Below, in pieces: positions 16,000 through 22,809 of a stretch of DNA of 64,000 nucleotides. Source of the DNA: Cyclobacteriaceae bacterium (GTDB lineage Bacteria; Bacteroidota; Bacteroidia; Cytophagales; Cyclobacteriaceae); the NCBI GenBank assembly GCA_019638355.1, contig JAHBTY010000004.1, positions 310,001 to 374,000 of the forward strand, given 5' to 3'. The translations under genes and the position numbers were made by a program. How positions within the stretch are numbered: position 1 is the stretch's first letter; each line of letters starts with the position of its first letter. Below the pieces are notes generated by a model. That model was not told the DNA's origin, ran no database searches, and was given only the letters and a program-made list of their open reading frames with translations.

Positions 16000-16204
16000 G
16001 AAAGGCACATTCACAACCTTTGGCGGTGGTTTAGTTATTGGAAAACAATGGATTTTTAAAGAGAAAATTTCTTTAGACATTTTCCTGGGGCCACAGTACT
16101 CGAGCGGAAATGTTAAAGTTACCAGTGGTTCAGATAGTTTTGACACGGATGTTTTTGATGGCTTTGGAATTCGTACCGGTTTAACATTAGGCTTTGCCTT
16201 CTAA
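16000..16204 (+). pseudogene. Outer membrane beta-barrel protein, 3' part, split by the Mu-like element
   Basis: There is no usable start. Read from 16001 the frame gives KGTFTTFGGGLVIGKQWIFK, then barrel strands (ISLDIFLGPQYSSG, GFGIRTGLTLGFAF) and a stop at 16202-16204. The ending in alternating residues and a terminal Phe is the normal C-terminus of an outer-membrane barrel. It completes the gene that begins at 5124. The junction codon formed by 5478-5479 and 16000 is TAG; it was probably a Tyr codon before the insertion, and one base has since changed. Confidence 0.88.
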
Positions 16205-16231
16205 AGAAAATTATTTCAACATAAAAATTAT

Positions 16232-16265
16232 ACGGTTGCCAACTGGCAGCCGTTTTTTATTTTTA
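16232..16265 (+). terminator. Terminator of the interrupted barrel gene
   Basis: ACGGTTGCC (16232-16240) / GGCAGCCGT (16245-16253), a 9-bp stem with one wobble pair, followed by TTTTTATTTTTAA. It belonged to the intact barrel gene. Confidence 0.85.
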
Positions 16266-16269
16266 AGGT

Positions 16270-16920
16270 ATGCGATTGATCTTTCTTCTTTTTATGCTTG
16301 GGTTAATTGAACTGCAAGCTCAACCTGCCATTAAAATAGCCAAACTTAAATACAATGGTGGTGGCGATTGGTACGCCAACAAAACTGCGTTGCCTAATCT
16401 GGTTGAGTTTTGTAATAAAGAATTGGGTACAACCATTCAGGTTGAAGACGAAGTTGCTGAAGCCGGAAGTTCCGATATATTCAACTATCCCTACATCTAT
16501 ATGACGGGCCATGGCAATGTGGTTTTTTCGACAAGCGAAGCTCAGAATCTTAGAAACTACCTTATTGGTGGTGGTTTTTTACATGTGGATGATAATTATG
16601 GCTTGGATAAGTTTGTTCGCCTTGAACTCAAAAAGGTTTTTCCAGAGTTAGAGTTAACAGAAGTACCCTACTCCCACTCCATCTATCATCAAAAATTTAA
16701 CTTCCCCAATGGGCTTCCCAAAATTCATGAACACGATGGCAAACCCGCACAAGGTTTTGGACTTTTTTACGAAGGCCGGTTGGTGGTTTTTTACTCCTAC
16801 GAATGCGATTTAGGCAATGGCTGGGAAGACCAGCGAATTCATAATGTGCCAACCGAAAAACGCCAGCAAGCCTTGCAGATGGGTGCAAACATCCTAGCCT
16901 ATTGTTTCACAACTAATTGA
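16270..16920 (+). CDS. DUF4159 domain-containing exported protein
   Basis: 216 residues. A short signal peptide (MRLIFLLFMLGLIELQAQ) is followed by a DUF4159 domain covering nearly the whole protein. It includes KIAKLKYNGGGDWYANKTALPNL, YPYIYMTGHGNVVFS, NYLIGGGFLHVDDNYG and FGLFYEGRLVVFYSYECDLGNGWED (key parts). The fold is related to the class-I glutamine-amidotransferase/ThuA-like flavodoxin type, in which a GG-hydrophobic turn is common. The function is unknown; it is often found near MoxR/BatA-type genes in Bacteroidota, but none is next to it here. It starts just after the terminator of the interrupted gene. Confidence 0.82.
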   Translation: MRLIFLLFMLGLIELQAQPAIKIAKLKYNGGGDWYANKTALPNLVEFCNKELGTTIQVEDEVAEAGSSDIFNYPYIYMTGHGNVVFSTSEAQNLRNYLIGGGFLHVDDNYGLDKFVRLELKKVFPELELTEVPYSHSIYHQKFNFPNGLPKIHEHDGKPAQGFGLFYEGRLVVFYSYECDLGNGWEDQRIHNVPTEKRQQALQMGANILAYCFTTN

Positions 16921-16966
16921 TTATTAATTTCTTAAAACTAATTGCGGGCTTTCATTTGCATTTAAT

Positions 16967-16982
16967 AACTAAATACTTAGTT
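16967..16982. promoter_or_regulatory. Probable BlaI operator
   Basis: Perfect dyad AACTAA (16967-16972) / TTAGTT (16977-16982) with a 4-bp centre, 22 bp before the ATG of the BlaI-type gene. An ACTA...TAGT palindrome in front of the regulator's own gene fits BlaI/MecI autoregulation. Confidence 0.65.
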
Positions 16983-17004
16983 TTGAAACGAAATTGATAG
17001 TTAA

Positions 17005-17376
17005 ATGAAAGAACTTACCAAAGCTGAGGATCAGATCATGCAAATCCTATGGACGATTAAAAAGGGATTTGTGAAGGATATAATAGAACAACTGCCAGAA
17101 CCCAAACCGGCATACAACACGGTATCTACCATTGTAAGGATTTTGGAGAAGAAAGGTTTTGTTGGGTACAAAGCTTACGGCAAAACGCATGAATACTTTC
17201 CGCTCATAGCGAAAGAAAATTACACCCGCTTTTACCTCAACAACATGGTAAAAGGTTACTTCAACGGTTCGTTTCAAAACCTGGTATCATTCTTTGCCAA
17301 GGAGAACAATCTTAATGTGGGCGATATTGATAAACTGATGAACGAGTTACAAAACCTCAAAAGCAAAAAGCCATGA
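17005..17376 (+). CDS. BlaI/MecI/CopY-family transcriptional repressor
   Basis: 123 residues. The winged-helix motif is at the start: LTKAEDQIMQILWTIKKGFVKDI, PKPAYNTVSTIVRILEKKGFV (first 20: PKPAYNTVSTIVRILEKKGF), then YKAYGKTHEYFPLI for the wing. The C-terminal helix (SFQNLVSFFAKENNLNVGDIDKLMNEL) is the dimerisation part. In this family the repressor is released when the partner M56 membrane protease senses a signal. It overlaps the M56 gene by 4 nt (ATGA), a tight two-gene unit. A perfect dyad lies upstream. Confidence 0.95.
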   Translation: MKELTKAEDQIMQILWTIKKGFVKDIIEQLPEPKPAYNTVSTIVRILEKKGFVGYKAYGKTHEYFPLIAKENYTRFYLNNMVKGYFNGSFQNLVSFFAKENNLNVGDIDKLMNELQNLKSKKP

Positions 17377-18941
17377 ATACAATCGTGAACTACCTGTTTG
17401 AGCTTAACCTGGGGCTAATCTTTTTCTATGCAGTATATATTTTATTGCTGCGCAAAGAAACTCAGTTTACCAGCAAGCGTTGGTTTTTGCTTGTTGCAAT
17501 GATGTGCTCGGTTGTATTTCCACTCATTACTATATCGGGTGGGCAAAATACCTTCATCCCTACCCTCAGTAATTCCGCTATGGCTACGTGGTTACCCGAA
17601 ATTGTGATTGTAGGCAATGGAACTGCATCTGCCCCAGTAACTCCAACCAACTACTGGAGCTTGGTCATTCCTGCTTACCTGATAGTGGCCGTAGTTCTTC
17701 TAGTGTTGTTGTTTATTCGCATGGGTCGCATTGTTATGTTTTTCTATCAGGCAAAGCGTTATCAATGGCAAACGTATACTATCGCTGAATCAACTGATGT
17801 GCAAGGCATCTTCTCGTTCTTCAATTACATATTTATTCCCGGTAAAGATTCGATTGATGAGGCAGAGAAAGAAGCGATTCTGCAACACGAAGCAGTGCAT
17901 ATCAAAAAAGGTCATTCATTTGATATTGTATTCGTACATGTATTGCAAGCAGTATGTTGGTTTAATCCAATTATTTGGTTTTATAAAACATCCCTGGTAC
18001 AGGTTCATGAATTTGAAGCCGATGCGCGCTCGGCCGAAAGCATGGATGTGGACCGGTATTGCGGCCTGCTGGCGAAGGTTGCTTTACAACAAAACGGGTT
18101 TGTACTCGCCAATCATTTTACCAATTCCTTCACCTTAAAACGAATTAACATGATGAAAACTGTTCGAAGAAAAATAAGTCAGTGGAAGATAGCTACTGCT
18201 ATTTTAATGCTGGCAACCTATTTTGTTGCAGTGGCCTGTCAGGATCAACTACTTGAAAATGTAAAAGAAGTTGCTGATAACTCAACAATGGCCCTATCCT
18301 ATCCGCAAGAAGTTCAACTTGAATTAGAAAAAGCCAGGCAGGGTATGCCCGGTACTGAATTCTATGTACTTGAAATGAACGATGACGGAAAGCGGAAAAT
18401 GGATGAGATAATGAAGGAGCTAAAAATCAGCAGCTTAGAGGGAAGACCAGTGATTGTGAAGGAAGGTAATGAGATTCGAAATTTTTTTATCTATAGTAAG
18501 AATGGACAAGCTAAACAAATTAACACCTTAACCTTGAGCGCTGATGGGATACATACTATTGTTGAACATTCGGCTGAACCTAACGGTGGTATGCCCGAAT
18601 TTTACAAGCACATAGCTGCCAACATGCGGTACCCAGCCGAAGCCAGACGCAAGGGAGTTGAGGGCAAGGTATTTATTGAATTTGTTATTAATGAAGATGG
18701 TTCCATATCGAATGCCAAACCAATAAAAGGTATTGGTGCTGGTTGCGATGAGGAAGCATTGCGGGTTGTTGCTAATTCCCCAGCATGGATTCCTGCGAAG
18801 CAAGATGGAAAAACTGTAAAGCAACGTATGGTTGTACCTATTGTGTTTAGTTTAGGTAATACAGCCTTAAAATTAGATGTACCAAAAGAAAATGGAACTA
18901 TGGAAGAAATGGTTGTAATTGGTCAGCCCACAAAGAATTAA
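17373..18941 (+). CDS. BlaR1-like M56 metallopeptidase fused to a TonB C-terminal domain
   Basis: 522 residues. Membrane segments are at about 8-26, 37-54, 97-116 and 271-288. The M56 zinc site is HEAVH (172-176), with FNPIIWFYK and HEFEADARSAE (about 213-223) giving the usual third ligand. The C-terminal region (about 412-505) is an energy-transducer TonB domain: FYKHIAANMRYPAEARRKGV, then GKVFIEFVINEDGSISNAK and AWIPAKQDGKTVKQRMVVPI. By family it is the sensor protease that inactivates the BlaI-type repressor encoded just upstream; the TonB domain suggests sensing or energising an outer-membrane partner. No beta-lactamase is next to it, so the inducer need not be a beta-lactam. Confidence 0.9.
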   Translation: MNTIVNYLFELNLGLIFFYAVYILLLRKETQFTSKRWFLLVAMMCSVVFPLITISGGQNTFIPTLSNSAMATWLPEIVIVGNGTASAPVTPTNYWSLVIPAYLIVAVVLLVLLFIRMGRIVMFFYQAKRYQWQTYTIAESTDVQGIFSFFNYIFIPGKDSIDEAEKEAILQHEAVHIKKGHSFDIVFVHVLQAVCWFNPIIWFYKTSLVQVHEFEADARSAESMDVDRYCGLLAKVALQQNGFVLANHFTNSFTLKRINMMKTVRRKISQWKIATAILMLATYFVAVACQDQLLENVKEVADNSTMALSYPQEVQLELEKARQGMPGTEFYVLEMNDDGKRKMDEIMKELKISSLEGRPVIVKEGNEIRNFFIYSKNGQAKQINTLTLSADGIHTIVEHSAEPNGGMPEFYKHIAANMRYPAEARRKGVEGKVFIEFVINEDGSISNAKPIKGIGAGCDEEALRVVANSPAWIPAKQDGKTVKQRMVVPIVFSLGNTALKLDVPKENGTMEEMVVIGQPTKN

Positions 18942-18950
18942 TGGATCAAC

Positions 18951-18991
18951 AAAAGAAATGAGGTTGAATTCGCATCAGCTTCATTTCTTTT
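18951..18991. terminator. Bidirectional terminator
   Basis: AAAAGAAATGA (18951-18961) / TCATTTCTTTT (18981-18991), an 11-bp perfect inverted repeat between convergent genes, with T-rich tails in both directions. Confidence 0.8.
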
Positions 18992-20113
18992 TTAAATCCC
19001 ACCCAACACTTCTTCCAGCTTCTTATGCAAAGCAAGGCCCCGTAAATTCTTGGCAATAATCTTTCCTTGCGGATCGATCAGTATTGAAAACGGAATAGCG
19101 TTGATATTATAGATTTGGGCCGCTTGCGATTCGAAGTATTTCAAATCCGAAACCTGGGTCCACACCAAACCATCTTCGGCAATTGCCTGCAACCAATCTT
19201 CTTTGGTGCGATCTAATGAAACGCCAAATACTTCAAAGCCTTTATCCTTAAACTTATGGTAAGCGCTTACCACATTAGGGTTTTCTCTACGACATGGGCC
19301 GCACCACTTTGCCCAGAAATCAATCAGCACATATTTACCACGCAGCGAGGATAACTTGGTAGGTAAGCCCTCTGTATTAGGTAAATCTATTTCGGGTGCT
19401 GTTTGGCCTATGGCCGTTACCTTCATCTTGTCCACCATTTCAGTAAGTTCTTTTGTGTAGCGCGAATCAGGCCATTCTTTTTTGAATTTATCTGCAGTAC
19501 TCACATACAAATCGAAAAACTTATCTTTATCCAACACATTTTGTTGCAACAGATTCATAACAGCCAATGAAGCGGGTTCTTCGCGAATAATATCCGCTAC
19601 CTGAACATAGCCACGATCCATCAAGTCTAAATATTGTTGTTGCAACTCCTCCACCTTTGCCTGGTTGTTTTGGGCAGAAGCTTGTGCAAACTCCATTTCC
19701 AGTTGCGACATCTGAGGCGAGGTTTGAAGGTTGCCCAACATTTGTTGCACTTTGGCAATCAGATCCTGATCGGGCGATCCTTTAACCTCCACAAAACCAT
19801 CGGGTCGGTTTCCATCCACATTAATAGTTACGTTACTCTTATCGAGAATTACTGTTACAACTTGTTTGTTGTAAAAGTTAATTTGGTAATAACCGGGTTC
19901 AGTAAGCCTTAACTTTTTGGCATAGGAGTAATCAGCTTTTAGTTTTATTGTATCGTTTACGCCAGTATTATCCTGCTTCAACTCTTTAATTGAAATTTCG
20001 CCTGCTTGCGGAAATCCAACTTTCCCTGAAAGGGTAATTTCCCAGCCGGCTTTCTTTTCGCCACATGCTAACAAAACCAACACCATCAAGACACTGCTCC
20101 CAATCTTTTTCAT
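18992..20113 (-). CDS. TlpA-like thioredoxin lipoprotein with DUF4369 domain
   Basis: 373 residues. Lipobox VLLAC (Cys17). A DUF4369-like beta domain (about 25-110) is followed by a helical linker and a TlpA/AhpC-type thioredoxin domain. The redox motif is FWAKWCGPCRREN (Cys271, Cys274), preceded by GKYVLIDFW and followed by GFEVFGVSLDRTKEDW and NINAIPFSILID with the cis-proline. These proteins are periplasm-facing disulfide reductases, for example in cytochrome maturation or oxidative protection. It is 5 nt upstream of... the gatB gene start lies beyond it on the same strand (gatB ends at 20119), so the two are probably co-transcribed with gatB first. Confidence 0.9.
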   Translation of the reverse strand: MKKIGSSVLMVLVLLACGEKKAGWEITLSGKVGFPQAGEISIKELKQDNTGVNDTIKLKADYSYAKKLRLTEPGYYQINFYNKQVVTVILDKSNVTINVDGNRPDGFVEVKGSPDQDLIAKVQQMLGNLQTSPQMSQLEMEFAQASAQNNQAKVEELQQQYLDLMDRGYVQVADIIREEPASLAVMNLLQQNVLDKDKFFDLYVSTADKFKKEWPDSRYTKELTEMVDKMKVTAIGQTAPEIDLPNTEGLPTKLSSLRGKYVLIDFWAKWCGPCRRENPNVVSAYHKFKDKGFEVFGVSLDRTKEDWLQAIAEDGLVWTQVSDLKYFESQAAQIYNINAIPFSILIDPQGKIIAKNLRGLALHKKLEEVLGGI

Positions 20114-20118
20114 ATTTC

Positions 20119-21564
20119 TTAATTCAATTTTTTTAAAAACAACTCGTTTATAATCTTTGGATCTGCTTTGCCTTTGGTACGTTTCATAGCTTCGCCCATA
20201 AACATAGTAAGAATTGCCTTACGTCCACTCTTATATTCCTCAACTTTTAATGGATACTCTTTTAATATTTGTTCCACAACCGGTAGTAACGAATCCTGGT
20301 TACTATCTTGTATCAGGTTGAGTTTTTTTGCAAGCGCAACTGGTTCAAATTGTGGATTATTGATTAATTCCAAAAATAACTTTTGAGAAGCCGCTGCATA
20401 GCTTACTTTGCCAGCATCTACCAATTCAATTATTTGTGCCATTGTAGAAGGCCTAACGGGTAACTTATCAGCTTCAATTGCATGTTCGTTCAAATAAGAT
20501 TTTACCGGGCCCATTAGCCAATTAGAAACAGCTTTAAAGTTAGCCGTGAAAGAACAAGCCGCTTCAAAGTATTGCGCCAACTCTTTTGATTGCGTTAATA
20601 CATTGGCATCGTATGCCGGCAATTTATAGGTGGTAATAAATTTTTCTTTTAACTCACGTGGTAATGAAGGCATTGATGCTTTAATCGCAGTTAGCCATTC
20701 ATCAGAAACATGTAATGGACTAAGATCGGGATCAGGAAAATACCGATAGTCGTTTAGTTCTTCTTTGGTGCGCATGCCGTATGTTTCTCCGGTGTTGGCA
20801 TCAAAGGTTCGCGTTTCCGAAACAACCTGGCCTCCACTTTCCAGGATCGCCATCTGGCGTTCCACTTCAAAATCTACCGCGCGTTGTAAATGGCGCATGG
20901 AGTTCATGTTTTTGATCTCCACTTTCTTACCATATTCTTTTGCATCTTTCAGCATGAGCGATACGTTGGCATCGCAACGCAACGAACCTTCTTCCATGTT
21001 GCCATCACAAATATCCAGGTAGCGTACCAATCTTCTTACTTCGGCCAGCAACGCAGCTGCTTCCTCTGAACTTCGTAGTGCGGGCTCCGTTACGATTTCA
21101 ATCAACGGAACACCGGCCCGGTTAAAATCTACCAATGTATCGGCCTCATTTTCCAGGTGAAGAGATTTGCCTGCATCCTCTTCTATGTGGATGCGATTGA
21201 GCGGAATAGTTTGTTCGCCTGCTTTGGTGGTGATGGTAATATGCCCGCCTTTGCAGATGGGCGTACGATCCTGCGTAAGCTGATAACCTTTGGGCAGATC
21301 GGGATAGAAATAATTTTTACGATCAAAGATCTGGTAGCGCGAAATTTCGGAGTTGCACGCCAGCCCCATCTTCATGGCATACTCAGCTGCCTTACGATTA
21401 AGTTTTGGCAATGTACCCGGATGAGCCAGTGTAATTACACTTACGTGTGAATTGGGTGCACCACCATACGCAGCCGAATCGGAATTATAAATTTTGCTTT
21501 GCGTTTGCAGTTGTGCATGAACTTCAAGGCCGATTACAATGGTATATTTATCTGTTAAAGACAT
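20119..21564 (-). CDS. gatB: Asp/Glu-tRNA(Asn/Gln) amidotransferase subunit B
   Basis: 481 residues, the usual length. It is the kinase-like subunit of GatCAB, which activates misacylated Glu-tRNA(Gln) or Asp-tRNA(Asn) for transamidation. Signature segments: VIGLEVHAQLQTQSKIYNSD at the N-terminus, HPGTLPKLNRKAAEYAMKMGLA, RKNYFYPDLPKGYQLTQ, IHIEEDAGKSLH and DFNRAGVPLIEIVTEP. The C-terminal GatB/YqeY helical domain (about 330-480) ends with GEAMKRTKGKADPKIINELF, which binds the tRNA. GatA and GatC are not in the window. It follows a toxin-antitoxin pair on the same strand with only 8 nt between, so it may share its transcript. Confidence 0.98.
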   Translation of the reverse strand: MSLTDKYTIVIGLEVHAQLQTQSKIYNSDSAAYGGAPNSHVSVITLAHPGTLPKLNRKAAEYAMKMGLACNSEISRYQIFDRKNYFYPDLPKGYQLTQDRTPICKGGHITITTKAGEQTIPLNRIHIEEDAGKSLHLENEADTLVDFNRAGVPLIEIVTEPALRSSEEAAALLAEVRRLVRYLDICDGNMEEGSLRCDANVSLMLKDAKEYGKKVEIKNMNSMRHLQRAVDFEVERQMAILESGGQVVSETRTFDANTGETYGMRTKEELNDYRYFPDPDLSPLHVSDEWLTAIKASMPSLPRELKEKFITTYKLPAYDANVLTQSKELAQYFEAACSFTANFKAVSNWLMGPVKSYLNEHAIEADKLPVRPSTMAQIIELVDAGKVSYAAASQKLFLELINNPQFEPVALAKKLNLIQDSNQDSLLPVVEQILKEYPLKVEEYKSGRKAILTMFMGEAMKRTKGKADPKIINELFLKKLN

Positions 21565-21572
21565 GAACCCGT

Positions 21573-21950
21573 CTAAAGTTTATATGGATTCAAATGATTT
21601 AAGGCTTTGATCTTGCTGAAATCCACCGTATTTCTCGAGAGAAGGATTAAATCAAGCGTGAGTGCAGTAGCAGCAATGACAGAATCTGGTAGTTTAATTT
21701 TGTATTGTTTTCTAATCTGAATGGTCTGGTTAACAATCTCATCAGTTAATCCAACTACCAACGAAGTGCTAACCAAATCCTTCACCTCGGTTGTGACCAA
21801 CGGGTAACCTAAAAGCTCAATTTTAGTAATTACTGAAATGATGGGCTCTTCATCAAAGCAAATTGAAAGTAACGAACTTCCTTTTTTGGGAATCAGATTG
21901 GCTGAGAAATCAATAATAACATTTGTATCAATTAAATATCTCTTTGCCAT
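21573..21950 (-). CDS. PIN-domain toxin (VapC-type)
   Basis: 125 residues, a complete PIN-domain ribonuclease. The acidic residues expected for metal binding are in YLIDTNVIIDF (Asp8), ITKIELLGYP (Glu45), KLPDSVIAATAL (Asp90) and SRNTVDFSKI (Asp111). VapC toxins cleave specific RNAs, often tRNA, and are neutralised by the partner antitoxin. The gene overlaps the antitoxin gene by 19 nt, the normal order (antitoxin first). It is immediately upstream of gatB. Confidence 0.9.
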   Translation of the reverse strand: MAKRYLIDTNVIIDFSANLIPKKGSSLLSICFDEEPIISVITKIELLGYPLVTTEVKDLVSTSLVVGLTDEIVNQTIQIRKQYKIKLPDSVIAATALTLDLILLSRNTVDFSKIKALNHLNPYKL

Positions 21951-22147
21951 TCCCCTCTCATTTTTTCTAATTCTTTATTCCAAGCTTTTGCCTGCAAGGG
22001 GGATAGGCTACCCGCCAATCGCTCTGATAACTTCTTTTTATTAGTCTTTTCTTTCCCTTTCAAAACCCGAATCAATTTCATAGACTCTAAATCTTCTATC
22101 AGTTTTAAAGTCTTTTTATCAATTATTTCAATTGTCAGTTGCGTCAT
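21932..22147 (-). CDS. Antitoxin partner of the PIN toxin
   Basis: 71 residues, charged (QLTIEIIDKKTLKLIEDLESMKLIRVL, then KKLSERLAGSLSPLQAKAWNKEL). The first part looks like a short strand-helix DNA-binding or dimerisation unit; the C-terminal helix (AKAWNKELEKMRGEW) would wrap around the toxin. It is small, precedes the PIN gene and overlaps it, which is the classic arrangement. No named antitoxin family was recognised with certainty. Confidence 0.8.
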   Translation of the reverse strand: MTQLTIEIIDKKTLKLIEDLESMKLIRVLKGKEKTNKKKLSERLAGSLSPLQAKAWNKELEKMRGEWQRDI

Positions 22148-22220
22148 ATCAAGCTCATTGTTTTACAAAATAACAATAAAAATTTAAAGCAGGCTAACCC
22201 AATATTTATGTACTAATTCT

Positions 22221-22802
22221 TTAATCAACCTTCAAATCGAGTATTTCTTTCGGGATAAACTTTTCGAGCATGGGAATAAGTTGCTCGCTATCAATCGTTA
22301 CAAACTTCCAGTCTTTCTTTTCAACCGAAGTGGCGATAACAGGTTTAACTGCTGTTACACTAAAGAATCGGGTAGTATTATCATAAGCCACGTTTGCTTC
22401 GCCAAACTGCGCAGCCAAACCTTGCTTTACCTGGTTAATAGCAGCCTCACCTTCGCCTATTGCCTGAGTGCTGAAACGCATCTTTACAATATTCTTGCTG
22501 ATGAATTTTAGGTAGTGTGTATTCTCAATTTTTTTAATGGCACTTATTCCTTGCACTTCGGGCATCGACATCTCAACCTCCATCATGTCGTTGTTCAAGG
22601 TCTGCTCCAGAATTGCCTTCATCTGCTCGCGAGGCGCGATTTCAAAAATTCCTTCATGCACATGATCCAATGCTTTATCAAATTGCTTGTCCAGCACCAA
22701 TTGCGAGTAATTATTAAATTGCTTTATTGCCTCCTTCGAGCTCTGGGCATAGGTAGTAATGAGCAACAGACAAGCTACCCACACCAGTAAGAGTTTTTTC
22801 AT
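22221..22802 (-). CDS. Hypothetical exported protein (193 aa)
   Basis: 193 residues with a signal peptide (MKKLLLVWVACLLLITTYAQ). The mature part is alpha/beta with no cysteine and no recognisable catalytic motif; AIKQFNNYSQLVLDKQFDKALDHVH and QVKQGLAAQFGEANVAYDN suggest an NTF2-like or cone-shaped fold, but this is only an impression. It begins 7 nt after the stop of alaS on the same strand, so it is probably transcribed with it. Confidence 0.7.
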   Translation of the reverse strand: MKKLLLVWVACLLLITTYAQSSKEAIKQFNNYSQLVLDKQFDKALDHVHEGIFEIAPREQMKAILEQTLNNDMMEVEMSMPEVQGISAIKKIENTHYLKFISKNIVKMRFSTQAIGEGEAAINQVKQGLAAQFGEANVAYDNTTRFFSVTAVKPVIATSVEKKDWKFVTIDSEQLIPMLEKFIPKEILDLKVD

Positions 22803-22809
22803 TTATAGT

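Noticed and set aside
5473-16013. ATTCA as the target-site duplication (5473-5477 and 16009-16013).
   Set aside because: It appears on both sides, but joining across it shifts the reading frame of the interrupted barrel gene by one base. TTCATA keeps the frame and places the same TCA codon in the same phase on both sides.
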